From the NCBI RefSeq assembly GCF_020858115.1, contig NZ_JACYMM010000014.1:1-64000 (forward strand): a stretch of DNA of 64,000 nt. The letters are read 5' to 3'. Both the position numbers and the translations under genes were made by a program. Below are positions 35,297-45,664 of this stretch, piece after piece (within the stretch, counting starts at the first letter, position 1; the number at the start of each line of letters is the position of its first letter). Source of the DNA: Janthinobacterium sp. FW305-129 (GTDB lineage: Bacteria; Pseudomonadota; Gammaproteobacteria; Burkholderiales; Burkholderiaceae_D). The notes under the pieces were generated by a model. The model did no database searches. It saw only the letters and a program-made list of their open reading frames with translations, and had not been told where the DNA came from.

Positions 35297-37347
35297 ATAT
35301 CGAGCGGATCCACTTCCAGCGACCATTTCACGCGCGTCTTCATGGCGCGCAATTCCATCAGCCATTCCTTCAGGAACGCCTGCAGGGCGGGCCGCGAGGG
35401 CGATTCCAGCAGCAGCTGGGCGCGGTCCACGTTGTAGACGCGCGTCATGCTCATGGGAATCGGGTCATTGATGGTCACTTGCGGGTGTTCCATGCACTCT
35501 TTCGCCGCCTGCAGGAATTCGATGGCCGTCGCCAGCTCCGGGGCTTCGGCGCGCAGCAGGGCCTGGAACAGGTAGGGCGGCAGCGCCGCCTGGGCCCGCT
35601 CTTCCAGCAAGGTGGTGGCGAAATGGTCGTAATCGTGGTTGACGACGGCGTCGTACAGCGGATGGCGCGCATAGCGCGTCTGGATCAGCACTTCACTGAC
35701 GCTGCCGCCTTGCGTCTGCGCAGCCCGCCCGGCCCGGCCCGCCACCTGCATCAATTGCGCGAACAGGCGTTCGCTGGCCCGGTAATCCTGCGAAAACAGG
35801 GCCGTGTCCGGATTCAAAATGCCGACCAGGGTCAGTTTTTTGAAATCGTGGCCCTTGGCCACCATCTGCGTGCCGATCAGAATATCCACTTCGCCCCGGT
35901 GCACGGTATCGAACGCTTCCTGCGCGCTGCCCTTCTTGCGCGTGGAATCGGCATCGATGCGCAAGATGCGCGCCTCGGGAAACAATTGCTGCAAGCCCTC
36001 TTCCACGCGCTGCGTGCCACGTCCCAGCGGCTGCAGGTCGACGTTGCCGCACGTGGGGCAATGGCGGGGAATGCGCAGTTCCAGGCTGCAATGGTGGCAG
36101 CGCAGCCGGTGCTCGGGCTTGTGCAGCACCATGAACGAGGTGCAGCGCGTGCAATTGCTGATCCAGCCGCACGATTCGCAGCAGATGACGGGCGAATAGC
36201 CGCGCCGGTTCAAGAACAGCAGCGACTGCTCGCCGCGCTCCATGCGCAGTTTTAATGCCGCCACCAGGTGCGACGTCAAGCCATCCTTCGGCTTGTCGCG
36301 CTCCATGTCGAGGATCTTGACGCGCGGCAACACCGCATTCTTGACGGCCCGTTCGCGCAATTCCAGCTTGCGGTAGCGCCCCGTCTGCGCGTGGTGCCAG
36401 CTTTCCAGCGACGGTGTGGCCGAACCGAGCACGATGGGGATCTGCAATTGCCAAGCGCGCCACACGGCCAGGTCGCGCGCCGAATAGCGCAAGCCTTCCT
36501 GCTGCTTGTAGGAAGGATCGTGCTCCTCGTCGATGACGATCAGTTTCAATTTCGGCAAGGACGCCAGGATGGCCAAGCGCGTGCCGAGCACGATGCGCGC
36601 CTGGCCCTGGTGCGCGGCCAGCCAGTGCAGCATGCGCTCGCCTTCGGACAGGCTGCTGTGCAGGGTCGCCAGCATGACGCCGGGAAAACGCGCGCGGATA
36701 TTGCCTTCCAGCTGGGGCGTCAAATTGATTTCCGGCACCAGGATCAGGATTTGCGCATCGTCCTCGCGCGCCAGCACCTGGGCGCAGGCTTGCAGATACA
36801 CTTCCGTCTTGCCGCTGCCCGTCACGCCGTACAGCAGGGTCGGCTTGAAACCCTGGGCGCCGCCGATGGCGTCCGCCGCCTCTTGCTGCGCGGCATTCAG
36901 GGCCGGCATGTTCAGCGGCGTGCCGTCGTGCGCGTCGGCCAGCTTGGCCAGCTTCTTGATGGCGCGGTCGAGCGCCACGGTGGTCAGCACGCGCAAATTC
37001 TTCGGCAAGCCCGGCAAGGCCACCTCACCGAGCGGGCGCTGGTAGTAATCGGCGGCGAAGGCGGCCAGCGCCAGCCACTGCTCCGACAGGGGCGCCAGCT
37101 GGCTGCGCACGGCCAGCACGTCCTTCAATTTCGCGGCAGGCACGTCGGTGCTGTCGGACACGCCGACGATCAGCCCCATCACTTCGCGCCGGCCGAACGG
37201 CACCAGCGCCAGCTGCCCCACTTGCGGCAGCGGCGCGTCCGCGACGCCGTCCGCCGCCGCCCCGTTCCAGCGGTAGTCGAACAGGGCGTTCAGGGGCGTG
37301 TCGAGCGCGATTTTCAGGATGCACGGCGTCAAAAGGCACTGCGGCAT
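35293..37347 (-). CDS. priA: Primosomal protein N' (replication restart helicase)
   Basis: A 684-residue superfamily 2 helicase that reloads the replisome at collapsed forks. Walker A is GVTGSGKTEVYL, Walker B IDEEHDPSYK, and the zinc-binding insert holds CCESCGWISNCTRC and CHHCSLELRIPRHCPTC. The C-terminal RAGRAAQTQGGSV and LPPYLFQALLRAEA are standard. ATG 37347 gives a normal N-terminus. The stop overlaps the argP stop by 4 nt in convergent orientation. It borders the DnaA-box region on its 5' side. Confidence 0.95.
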   Translation of the reverse strand: MPQCLLTPCILKIALDTPLNALFDYRWNGAAADGVADAPLPQVGQLALVPFGRREVMGLIVGVSDSTDVPAAKLKDVLAVRSQLAPLSEQWLALAAFAADYYQRPLGEVALPGLPKNLRVLTTVALDRAIKKLAKLADAHDGTPLNMPALNAAQQEAADAIGGAQGFKPTLLYGVTGSGKTEVYLQACAQVLAREDDAQILILVPEINLTPQLEGNIRARFPGVMLATLHSSLSEGERMLHWLAAHQGQARIVLGTRLAILASLPKLKLIVIDEEHDPSYKQQEGLRYSARDLAVWRAWQLQIPIVLGSATPSLESWHHAQTGRYRKLELRERAVKNAVLPRVKILDMERDKPKDGLTSHLVAALKLRMERGEQSLLFLNRRGYSPVICCESCGWISNCTRCTSFMVLHKPEHRLRCHHCSLELRIPRHCPTCGNVDLQPLGRGTQRVEEGLQQLFPEARILRIDADSTRKKGSAQEAFDTVHRGEVDILIGTQMVAKGHDFKKLTLVGILNPDTALFSQDYRASERLFAQLMQVAGRAGRAAQTQGGSVSEVLIQTRYARHPLYDAVVNHDYDHFATTLLEERAQAALPPYLFQALLRAEAPELATAIEFLQAAKECMEHPQVTINDPIPMSMTRVYNVDRAQLLLESPSRPALQAFLKEWLMELRAMKTRVKWSLEVDPLDI

Positions 37348-38189
37348 GGGGGTATGGCCTATCTCAATAAAAAAGCGCGCCGCAGGGTCGATGGCGCGGC
37401 GGGATGTCAGGCGTCAAGCCAGCGGGCCATGATACTTGTTTCGTCCGTCAAACGCCTAACGGCAGACAGCACGGCCTGTCCTCGTGCCAGAAGAAAATTC
37501 TGTGGATAACTTTGTGGACAAAGCAAAATTAACTTTCAGAAAAATGTGGATAGAAAATTTCGTTCGCCGTCAAGAGCGGCACGCAAGAAAAATAAAGCAT
37601 TTAAAATCAATGGCTTAAAAATTGATGCCCGGGAGGCTAGAAATCCACAGCACATTTCCGCCGCTGTGCATAACTGAACCATTTGTAATTTATTTATACA
37701 GAAATCCGCACCATTTTGATGCGCCAGATTCGGAAAAACACGGGCGGCACGCGGCAAAATTGACAATTGCCGGGCAAGCGTTCGCTTTTGCCTGACGGGC
37801 GGCGAAACATTGTTCAATTATCATGCACTGCAACATGCACTTCAGGTGAAACCTGAACATCGGCGCTAAGTATCGGTTAACAAATTACTTTTCAATTTTA
37901 TCCACAGAATCTGTTGATAACTTTGTGGACAATGAAGGAATAAGGCGAGCGGACGAAAGAATAACCTTATCAATTGCAACAAAGTCCGCCAAACAAGGCA
38001 TTTTTTATTTCTTAATAATCAAGCACTTGCAAAGCGCCCCCGGGCATGGCTTTGACACTGCCTCTTATTTCCGCAGCAAAAAAAATTGTGCATAAGTCGG
38101 TATTTCTTGCTAAGGCGCAGCAAAGAAAAAGGCAGGCTTCCGCTGGAAAGCCTGCCTTATCTACCCCTGCGCCAGGGGAAAACGAATAC
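37348..38189. other. 842-bp AT-rich non-coding region with a DnaA-box cluster (origin-like)
   Basis: No credible gene lies here. Exact TTATNCACA boxes (either strand) are at 37501, 37665, 37898 and 38087; one-mismatch boxes are at 37513, 37545, 37912 and 37924. The double box at 37501-37521 recurs at 37912-37932 with one base changed. AT-rich stretches flank them (around 37521-37560, 37590-37625, 37681-37700, 37880-37900, 37999-38020). TTCAGGT-GAA-ACCTGAA at 37841-37857 is a small palindrome and CATGCAC is repeated at 37822 and 37834. This is the usual composition of an oriC or a DnaA-titration site; which of these applies is not settled. The first 150 bp contain nothing else I can name. Confidence 0.6.
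38124..38158 (-). terminator. Terminator after hemE
   Basis: On the minus strand AAGGCAGGCTT and AAGCCTGCCTT pair over 11 bp around an 8-nt loop, followed by T-rich sequence. It lies about 30 bp beyond the hemE stop. Exact DnaA box 38087-38095 lies just downstream. Confidence 0.82.
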
Positions 38190-39275
38190 TTACTGGCCGC
38201 TGCGCATGGCGCGGCTCATGCTGTGCACGGCTTCCACCATCGCTTCGACCGATTCCGGCGGCGTGAACTGGGAAATGCCATGGCCCAGGTTGAACACGTG
38301 GCCCGTGCCGGCCGATGGCGCGCCAAAGGCGTTGAGCACTTTCGCCACTTCGGCGCGGATCTGCTCGGGGCTGGCGAACAGGATGGCGGGGTCGAGATTG
38401 CCCTGCAAGCCCACTTTATGCCCCACCAGCTGGCGCGCGCGCGTCAGGTTGACGGTCCAGTCCAGGCCCACGGCATCGGCGCCGATGTCGGCGATCTGCT
38501 CGATCCACTGGCCGCCGCCCTTGGTAAACACGATGGCGGGAATCTTCACGCCATCCTTGTCGCGTTTCAGCTGCGCCACCACTTGCTGCATGTAGGCCAG
38601 CGAGAATTCCTGGTAGGCGCCATCGGCCAGCGCACCGCCCCAGGAATCGAAAATCATCACGGCTTGCGCGCCGGCATCGATCTGCGCATTCAGGTACTGC
38701 GCCACGGAAGTGGCGTTAATCGCCAGGATGTGGTGCATCAGGTCGGGGCGGTTGTACAGCATCTTCTTGATGGTGTGGAACTCTTTCGAGCCGCCGCCTT
38801 CCACCATGTAGCACGCCAGGGTCCACGGGCTGCCGGAAAAACCGATCAGCGGCACGCGGCCATTGAGTTCCGTGCGGATCTGCGTGACGGCCTTGAAGAC
38901 GTAGTCGAGCGATTCCAGGTCCGGCACTTGCAACGCCTTCACATCCTGTTCCGTGCGCAGCGGACGCTCGAACTTCGGGCCTTCGCCATCGGCGAAATAC
39001 AGGCCCAGGCCCATCGCGTCAGGCACCGTCAGGATGTCGGAAAACAAAATCGCCGCGTCGAGCGGGAAGCGCTCCAGGGGCTGCAAGGTCACTTCGGTGG
39101 CGTAATCGGGATTCTTTGCCAGGCCCAGGAAGGAGCCGGCCCGCTCGCGCGTGGCGCGGTATTCGGGCAGGTAGCGGCCCGCCTGGCGCATCAGCCAGAC
39201 AGGGGTGTGCTCGGTCGGCTGGCGCAGCAGGGCGCGCAGGAAAGTGTCGTTCTGGAGCGGAGCAAATTGTGGCAT
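38190..39275 (-). CDS. hemE: Uroporphyrinogen decarboxylase
   Basis: HemE removes four carboxyl groups from uroporphyrinogen III to make coproporphyrinogen III in haem synthesis. The 361-residue length is typical. N-terminal [33 protein letters not shown] carries the conserved Arg residues that bind the substrate, and [18 protein letters not shown] [15 protein letters not shown] has the catalytic Asp. The C-terminal [16 protein letters not shown] and [15 protein letters not shown] follow the family. ATG 39275 (MPQFAPLQ) was chosen over the TTG nine bases earlier. It diverges from the S9 peptidase gene. Confidence 0.95.
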   Translation of the reverse strand: MPQFAPLQNDTFLRALLRQPTEHTPVWLMRQAGRYLPEYRATRERAGSFLGLAKNPDYATEVTLQPLERFPLDAAILFSDILTVPDAMGLGLYFADGEGPKFERPLRTEQDVKALQVPDLESLDYVFKAVTQIRTELNGRVPLIGFSGSPWTLACYMVEGGGSKEFHTIKKMLYNRPDLMHHILAINATSVAQYLNAQIDAGAQAVMIFDSWGGALADGAYQEFSLAYMQQVVAQLKRDKDGVKIPAIVFTKGGGQWIEQIADIGADAVGLDWTVNLTRARQLVGHKVGLQGNLDPAILFASPEQIRAEVAKVLNAFGAPSAGTGHVFNLGHGISQFTPPESVEAMVEAVHSMSRAMRSGQ

Positions 39276-39476
39276 GGAAGGCAATCAATAGCTTGGAGAA
39301 GCGGTATTATCGCATCCAATCGCCGCCATTTCATTGATTCCGGTGCCGCTTTGCAGCATTTGCCACGCACAGCGATGACTTTCGTTGTGCCTGCCCTTCC
39401 ATTATGATGATGAACGCCGCCGCGCTGCCTGACGCCGCCTGGAGGCCCCCTCTTTCCACCACGACACGGAGCCCGC

Positions 39477-41420
39477 ATGACCTCGACCGCATCCAGCACC
39501 CCTTATGGCATCTGGCCATCGCCGATCAGCGCGGCCCTCGTCGCCGCCGGCGCCTCGCCGCTGACGCAGCTGGCCCTGGGCGACGCGGATGGCAGCGATG
39601 TGTACTGGCTGGCCGGACGCGCCAGCGAGGCGGGCCGCAACACCCTGCTGCGCCAGCGCGGCGCGCGTGTCGATGAACTGACGCCGGCACCGTTCAATGT
39701 GCGCAGCCGCGTGCATGAATACGGCGGCGGCGCCTATGCCGTGGCCGGCGATAGCGTGTATTTCTCGCATTTCGCCGACAATTGCCTGTACCGCGTGAGC
39801 GGCGACGGCGCGCCCGAAGCCTTCACCACGGGCGGCAACACGCGCCACGCGGACTTCGTCGTCGATGCGGCCCGTGCCCGCCTGATCGCCGTGCGCGAAC
39901 AGCACCCGGAGCAAGGCCACGCGCAGCCGGAAAACTGCCTGGCCGCCGTCGGCTTCGACGGGCGCGAAACGGTGCTGGCACGGGGCCACGATTTTTATGC
40001 GGCGCCGCGCCTGTCGCCGGACGGCAGCCAGCTGGCCTGGATCAGCTGGGACCACCCGCGCCTGCCGTGGCAAGGCACGGAACTGTGGCTGGCCGACGTG
40101 CACGCGGACGGCACGCTGGGCTCTCCGCGCCTGATCGCCGGCGGCGCGCGCGAATCGATTTGCCAGCCGGAATGGTCGCCGAACGGCTTGCTGCACTTCG
40201 TTTCCGACAGCAGCGGCTGGTGGAATTTGTACCGCCTGCACGGCGCCGATATCGAGGCGCTGTGCCCGATGGAAGCGGAATTTGCCACGCCGCACTGGAC
40301 TTTCGGCGGCAGCATGTACGGTTTCCTGTCCGACGACGAGATCGTCTGCACGTACATCCAGGCCGGCGTCAGCTACCTGGCGCAGCTGAGCGTGGCGGCG
40401 GCCAAGCTGGAACCGATCCCCCACCCGTACCAGGAAATCCGCGAACTGCGCGTGGGCCCCGGCTTCGTCGCGCTGCTCGGCGGCAGCCCCACCATCGCGC
40501 TGGAACTGGCGCGCATCGATTTGGCTAACCATGAGCTGGAAGTGCTGGCGCAGTCGATCACGGCCTTGCCCGCGCTCGACTACCTGTCCGTGCCGCGCAG
40601 CTTGAGTTTTACCAGCAGCAATGGCCGCACGGCGCACGCCTTCTTTTATGCGCCCACCAATGGCGACGTGCAGGCGCCGGCGGGAACCTTGCCGCCCGTC
40701 ATCGTCATCAGCCATGGCGGCCCCACCAGCATGGCCAGCAATACCTTGAAACTGGCGACGCAGTACTGGACCAGCCGCGGCATCGGCGTGCTCGACGTCA
40801 ATTATGGCGGCAGCAGCGGCTTCGGCCGCGAATACCGCGACGCGCTGCGCGGACAATGGGGCATCGTCGACGTGGAAGACTGCATCGCCGGCGCCCGCTA
40901 CCTGGCCGCCAACGGCCTGGCCGACCCCGAGCGCCTGATCGTGCGCGGCGGCAGCGCGGGCGGCCTGACGACCCTGTGCGCATTGACGTTCCACGACGTC
41001 TTCAAGGCCGGCGCCAGCTACTATGGCGTGTCCGACCTGAAGGGCCTGGACGACGATTCGCACAAGTTCGAATCGCGCTACACCGACTACCTGATCGCCC
41101 CGCAGCCGCAAGCCGAGGCGCTGTACCTTGAGCGCTCGCCCATCCACCACACGGATAAACTGTCGCGCCCGATGATCTTCTTCCAGGGCCTCGATGACAA
41201 GGTGGTGCCGCCGCAGCAGTCGCAGCTGATGGTCGACGCCCTGCAGGCGCGCGGCGTGCCCGTCGCCTACGTGCCGCTCGAAGGCGAGGGACACGGCTTC
41301 CGCAAGGCGGAAAACATCGTGCGCACGCTGGACGCGGAACTGTATTTCTACCAGCGCGTATTCGGCCTGCCCGTGGCGGCCGGCGAACCGCCCGTGCATA
41401 TCGCCAACTTGCCCGCATGA
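39477..41420 (+). CDS. S9 family prolyl-oligopeptidase-like serine peptidase
   Basis: A 647-residue cytoplasmic enzyme without signal peptide: an N-terminal beta-propeller-like half, about residues 30-370, and a C-terminal alpha/beta-hydrolase domain. The nucleophile serine is in GGSAGG near residue 493, the acid in GLDDKVVPP near 572 and the histidine in GEGHGFR near 606. It resembles acylaminoacyl peptidases or dipeptidyl peptidases, but specificity is not evident. CGGAG lies just before ATG 39477. Its stop overlaps the start of the SNF2 helicase by 4 nt, so the two are translationally coupled. Confidence 0.88.
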   Translation: MTSTASSTPYGIWPSPISAALVAAGASPLTQLALGDADGSDVYWLAGRASEAGRNTLLRQRGARVDELTPAPFNVRSRVHEYGGGAYAVAGDSVYFSHFADNCLYRVSGDGAPEAFTTGGNTRHADFVVDAARARLIAVREQHPEQGHAQPENCLAAVGFDGRETVLARGHDFYAAPRLSPDGSQLAWISWDHPRLPWQGTELWLADVHADGTLGSPRLIAGGARESICQPEWSPNGLLHFVSDSSGWWNLYRLHGADIEALCPMEAEFATPHWTFGGSMYGFLSDDEIVCTYIQAGVSYLAQLSVAAAKLEPIPHPYQEIRELRVGPGFVALLGGSPTIALELARIDLANHELEVLAQSITALPALDYLSVPRSLSFTSSNGRTAHAFFYAPTNGDVQAPAGTLPPVIVISHGGPTSMASNTLKLATQYWTSRGIGVLDVNYGGSSGFGREYRDALRGQWGIVDVEDCIAGARYLAANGLADPERLIVRGGSAGGLTTLCALTFHDVFKAGASYYGVSDLKGLDDDSHKFESRYTDYLIAPQPQAEALYLERSPIHHTDKLSRPMIFFQGLDDKVVPPQQSQLMVDALQARGVPVAYVPLEGEGHGFRKAENIVRTLDAELYFYQRVFGLPVAAGEPPVHIANLPA

Positions 41421-44400
41421 CCGATCCGCATGCAGACCAGCGCTTGCTGGACGAATTCGCCGCCCTGGAACAGCACGAACAGATGATCCTGGCCTTGCTG
41501 GCCATCGCGGGCGAACCGGTGGGCAAGCATGCCGTGTACGAACACTTGCAGCGCGCCAACGTCGTCGAGCCGGACGGCACGCCGTTTTCCCTGTTGGTAG
41601 TGACCAACATGTTGCAACGGCTGACGCGTCTGGCGCTGGCCAGCGAGGTGGTGGGACGGGGCTATGCCTGCGAAGCCAGGCTGCGCTGGCCCGCCATGCG
41701 CGCCGCCATCGAGCACCTGGTGTTCCGCGACCTGTGCCAGGCCATCGAGCTGATCAACCCCGTGCGCCGCAACTGGGATGGCTATGTGGAATTGCGCAGC
41801 TACCGCCAGGGCGTGGCGCGCCTGCGCATCGCCCTGTTGCGCAATGACGAAGTGCGCCAGGTGGCCGCCATCCTGGCCGCCTGCATGGCCTGCTATGAAG
41901 CGCAGCAGCTGCATCCGCTGATCGAGATCTTCGGCCGCCCGTTCGAGCCGGAAATGTTGTCTTTCGTCATGCCGCAATTGCAGGATGACATCCTCGCCGT
42001 GCTGCTGGGCAACGCCCCGCGCGAGCCGGCCACGGCGCACGCCATCCGCGCGTACGCGCGCGCGCATCACGCGCGCCAGGCGGCCGCCGGCGACCACATC
42101 GGCGCCGCCCTGCCGCTGGCCCTGGCCGAGGACGCGCTGCTGTGCGGCGAACTCGACACGGCCGCGCGCTACCTGGCGGGCCAGCAGGGGCCGCAGGCGC
42201 TGTTTGTCGACAGCAGCATCGCCCTGTTGCGCGGCGAACATGCGCACGCCGTGGCGGGCTTCGAAACGGCCTTGAAGGGCTTGCGCAAGGAAACGGGCAA
42301 GCGCAAGCTCTGCTTTACGGGCATCGGCGGCCACCTGTACGTGCTGGCCCTGCTGCGCGGCAACGACGCCAAGCTGCTGAAGAGCGCGGAAACCTATCTC
42401 GATATCGCCCTGCACGCGCAGCCGAATCACGACAGCATCGTCTACCAGCAATTGAATACCTTGCGCCTGGTGCGCGCCGGCGTGCAGCAGGCGGAAAGCA
42501 TCCCTACGCGCAACTGGGAAACGGCACTGCAGGCGCAGCTGTTCCAGGCCTTGCTGTACTACTGGCTGGCGCTACCGCAATTGAGCGAACGCAAGGACCA
42601 GCTGCGATCGCTGGTGCAGCAAGCGGACGCGGCCGGCTACGACCTGATCGCCGCGCAGGCGGCCGGCTTGCTGGGCTTGCTGGGCGAGCCGCAGCAGGAG
42701 CGCTATGCCACCTCAAAACGGGCGCAGCATGGCCTGACGGACATGGCGCCGTGGTTCGAGCGCCAGGAAGCGTGGCAGCGCCAGCTGAGCGCGCTGATCA
42801 ACCTGCAGCAGAACGCGCCCGCCGAAGCGCTGGGCGGCGTCTCGCGCCTCGTGTGGCTGGTGGCGTTCGACCCGCGCTTCGGCTTGACGGCCGTGGAAGT
42901 GCGCGAGCAGAAGCGCGACGCGCGCGGCGGCTGGAGCAAGGGCCGCGCCATGGGATTGAAACGCCTGGCCGAAGAGGCGGGCGACATCGATTTCCTCACG
43001 CCGCAGGACGCCCGCGCGGCGGGCAGCATCGCGCCTTTTAAACAATATTATTCGTCGGCGCCGCGCTATGAAGTCGAACTGGACAAGGCCGCCGTGCTGC
43101 TGGTGGGCCACCCGCTCGTCTTCTGGCTGGATGCGCCCGAGACGCGCGTGGAACTGATCGCCGGCGCGCCCGAGCTCCTGATCAAGTCGCACGAGGGGCA
43201 GCTGTGGCTGGGCATGCAGCCGCCCTTGCCCGACAACGGCGGCAACGTCGTGGTGCAGAGGGAGACGCCGACGCGCCTGCGCGTGGTGCACATCCTCGAC
43301 GAGCACCGGCGCATCGGCGCCATCGTGGGCCTGGGCCTGTCCGTGCCGCTGCATGCGGAAAAACAGGTGATGCAGGCCATCGGCGCCATCTCGTCCATGG
43401 TCACCGTGCAGTCCGACATCGGCGGCGGCGCGGGCGACGCGGAAGCGATCACGGCCGACCACCGCCTGCACGTACACCTGCTGCCCTACCAGCAGGGCTT
43501 GAAAATGCAGATTCTGGTCCGGCCGCTGCTCGACAACGGCGCCTATTACGCGCCGGGCAGCGGCGCCGAAAGCGTGTTTGCCGATGTGGCGGGCCGGGCC
43601 GTGCAAGCGCGGCGCGACCTGAACGCGGAACGCGAAGCGCAGCGCCAGCTCATTGGAAAATGCCTGGTGCTGGAAGAGGCGGAAGAAGAGCATGGCGAGT
43701 GGCTGCTGGGCCAGCCTGCGCTGGGCTTGCAACTGCTGGTGGAATTGCAGGCGCTCGATCCCGCCGGCATGGTATTGGCGTGGCCGGAAGGCGAAACCAT
43801 GCGCGTGTCGAAGCGCATCGACAGCGGCCAGATGCGCCTGAATATCAAGAGCGAAAAAGACTGGTTTGCCGCCAGCGGCGAAGTGCAGATCGACGAAGAC
43901 AAGGTGATGGATTTGCGCGCCCTGCTCGATTTGATGCAAAACAATAAAAGCCGCTTCGTGGCCCTGGGCGATAACCAGTTCCTCGCGCTCAGCGACGAGC
44001 TGCACCGCCGCCTGTCCGAGTTGGCCGCGTATGGCGAAGCGCATGCCGATGGCGTGCACATCCACCCGCTGGCCGCGTTTGCGCTGGAAGAGCTCGCCAA
44101 CGATGCGGGCGGCGTGAAGGCCGACAAACTATGGCGCGAACACTTGCTGCGCCTGCGCGCCCTCGACGACTATCAGCCGCAGCTGCCCAGCACCCTGCAG
44201 GCCGACCTGCGCGACTACCAGCTGGCCGGCTACGAATGGCTGGCACGATTGGCGCACTGGGGCGTGGGCGCCTGCCTGGCCGACGACATGGGACTCGGCA
44301 AGACCTTGCAGGCGCTGGCCCTGATCCTGGCGCGCGCGCCGAACGGTCCCACCCTCGTCGTCGCGCCCACCTCCGTGTGCATGAACTGGATCAGCGAGGC

Positions 44401-45598
44401 GCAGCGCTTCGCGCCGACGTTGAACATCAAACTGTTCGGCAGCGGCGACCGCGCCGACATGCTCGACACCTTGCAGCCGTTCGACGTGGTGGTGGCCAGC
44501 TATGGCTTGCTGCAGCAGGAAGCCACCATGTTTGCCGGCGTGCGCTGGCATACGATCGTGCTCGACGAAGCGCAGGCGATCAAGAATGGCGCCACCAAGC
44601 GCTCGCAAGCCGTGATGGCCTTGCAAGGCGATTTCCGCATGGTGGCCAGCGGTACGCCGCTGGAAAACCATCTGGGCGAATTGTGGAATCTGTTCCGCTT
44701 CATCAACCCGGGTTTGCTGGGTACCCTCGACCAGTTTAATTTGCGCTTTGCCGGCCCCATTGAGAAAGATCAGGACAAGCGGGCGGCGGCCGGCGCGCGC
44801 TTGCGCCTGCGCCGCCTGATCGCGCCATTCATCTTGCGCCGGACGAAGACGCAAGTGCTGTCGGAATTACCGTCGCGCACGGAAATCGTGCTGGAGGTGG
44901 AACTGTCGCCGCAGGAAACGGCGCTGTACGAATCCCTGCGCCGCGAAGCGCTGGAAAAGCTGGCCATGGTGGAAGGGCCGGCGTCAAAGAAAGCCATCCA
45001 GATCCTGGCAGAAATCATGAAACTGCGCCGCGCCTGCTGCAATCCGCAGTTGGTGGCGCCCGAGCTGGGCTTGGCCAGCAGCAAGCTGGCGGCCTTCGCC
45101 GAACTGCTGTCGGGCTTGCTGGAAAACCGCCACAAGGTGCTCGTCTTCAGCCAGTTCGTCGACCATTTGACCCTCATCCGCAAGCACCTGGAACAGCATG
45201 GCGTGGCCTATCAATATCTCGATGGCAGCACGCCCATGCAGGAGCGCAAGCGCCGCGTGGATGCCTTCCAGGCGGGAGAGGGCGATGTTTTCCTGATCAG
45301 CCTGAAGGCGGGCGGCATGGGCATCAACCTGACGGCGGCCGATTACGTGATCCACATGGACCCATGGTGGAATCCGGCCGTGGAAGACCAGGCCTCGGAC
45401 CGCGCCCACCGCATGGGGCAACTGCGCCCCGTCACCATTTACCGGCTGGTGGCGAAGCACACGATCGAGGAAGGCATCGTCGAATTGCACCAGCACAAGC
45501 GCGACCTGGCCGACAGTCTGCTGGAAGGCAGCGACGCGGCGGCGCGCATGTCGGCGGGCGACATGCTGGACATGCTGCAAGAGGGGTTGAAGCGATGA
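41417..45598 (+). CDS. Large SNF2-family helicase with unassigned N-terminal region
   Basis: A 1393-residue protein. The C-terminal third (from about residue 935) is a SNF2 ATPase: motif I DDMGLGKTLQ near 957, motif II DEAQ near 1050, FILRRTK, and the helicase C-terminal motif ASDRAHRMGQ near 1325. The N-terminal 900 residues have helical and beta-like stretches, among them RSYRQGVARLRIALLRNDEVRQ and LQLLVELQALDPAGMVLAW, with no domain I recognise. SNF2 proteins remodel protein-DNA complexes; in bacteria (RapA is the best known) they mainly affect RNA polymerase or DNA repair. Its ATG lies in the S9 peptidase stop, which is odd for unrelated functions. Its size makes it an unusual bacterial member. 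Confidence 0.85.
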   Translation: MTDPHADQRLLDEFAALEQHEQMILALLAIAGEPVGKHAVYEHLQRANVVEPDGTPFSLLVVTNMLQRLTRLALASEVVGRGYACEARLRWPAMRAAIEHLVFRDLCQAIELINPVRRNWDGYVELRSYRQGVARLRIALLRNDEVRQVAAILAACMACYEAQQLHPLIEIFGRPFEPEMLSFVMPQLQDDILAVLLGNAPREPATAHAIRAYARAHHARQAAAGDHIGAALPLALAEDALLCGELDTAARYLAGQQGPQALFVDSSIALLRGEHAHAVAGFETALKGLRKETGKRKLCFTGIGGHLYVLALLRGNDAKLLKSAETYLDIALHAQPNHDSIVYQQLNTLRLVRAGVQQAESIPTRNWETALQAQLFQALLYYWLALPQLSERKDQLRSLVQQADAAGYDLIAAQAAGLLGLLGEPQQERYATSKRAQHGLTDMAPWFERQEAWQRQLSALINLQQNAPAEALGGVSRLVWLVAFDPRFGLTAVEVREQKRDARGGWSKGRAMGLKRLAEEAGDIDFLTPQDARAAGSIAPFKQYYSSAPRYEVELDKAAVLLVGHPLVFWLDAPETRVELIAGAPELLIKSHEGQLWLGMQPPLPDNGGNVVVQRETPTRLRVVHILDEHRRIGAIVGLGLSVPLHAEKQVMQAIGAISSMVTVQSDIGGGAGDAEAITADHRLHVHLLPYQQGLKMQILVRPLLDNGAYYAPGSGAESVFADVAGRAVQARRDLNAEREAQRQLIGKCLVLEEAEEEHGEWLLGQPALGLQLLVELQALDPAGMVLAWPEGETMRVSKRIDSGQMRLNIKSEKDWFAASGEVQIDEDKVMDLRALLDLMQNNKSRFVALGDNQFLALSDELHRRLSELAAYGEAHADGVHIHPLAAFALEELANDAGGVKADKLWREHLLRLRALDDYQPQLPSTLQADLRDYQLAGYEWLARLAHWGVGACLADDMGLGKTLQALALILARAPNGPTLVVAPTSVCMNWISEAQRFAPTLNIKLFGSGDRADMLDTLQPFDVVVASYGLLQQEATMFAGVRWHTIVLDEAQAIKNGATKRSQAVMALQGDFRMVASGTPLENHLGELWNLFRFINPGLLGTLDQFNLRFAGPIEKDQDKRAAAGARLRLRRLIAPFILRRTKTQVLSELPSRTEIVLEVELSPQETALYESLRREALEKLAMVEGPASKKAIQILAEIMKLRRACCNPQLVAPELGLASSKLAAFAELLSGLLENRHKVLVFSQFVDHLTLIRKHLEQHGVAYQYLDGSTPMQERKRRVDAFQAGEGDVFLISLKAGGMGINLTAADYVIHMDPWWNPAVEDQASDRAHRMGQLRPVTIYRLVAKHTIEEGIVELHQHKRDLADSLLEGSDAAARMSAGDMLDMLQEGLKR

Positions 45599-45664
45599 GT
45601 TTGAAAAAATGAACAGCTAGCCCCGTTCCATGCGATTATTCCTGTTTCTTCGCCCTCCTTGCTC

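Noticed and set aside
37536..37817. A 93-residue minus-strand frame within the DnaA-box region
   Set aside because: No ribosome-binding site, no protein-like features, and it lies over exact DnaA boxes; treated as non-coding.
38046..39407. A 453-residue open frame on the plus strand opposite hemE
   Set aside because: HemE is unambiguous on the other strand and the alternative shows no recognisable protein features.
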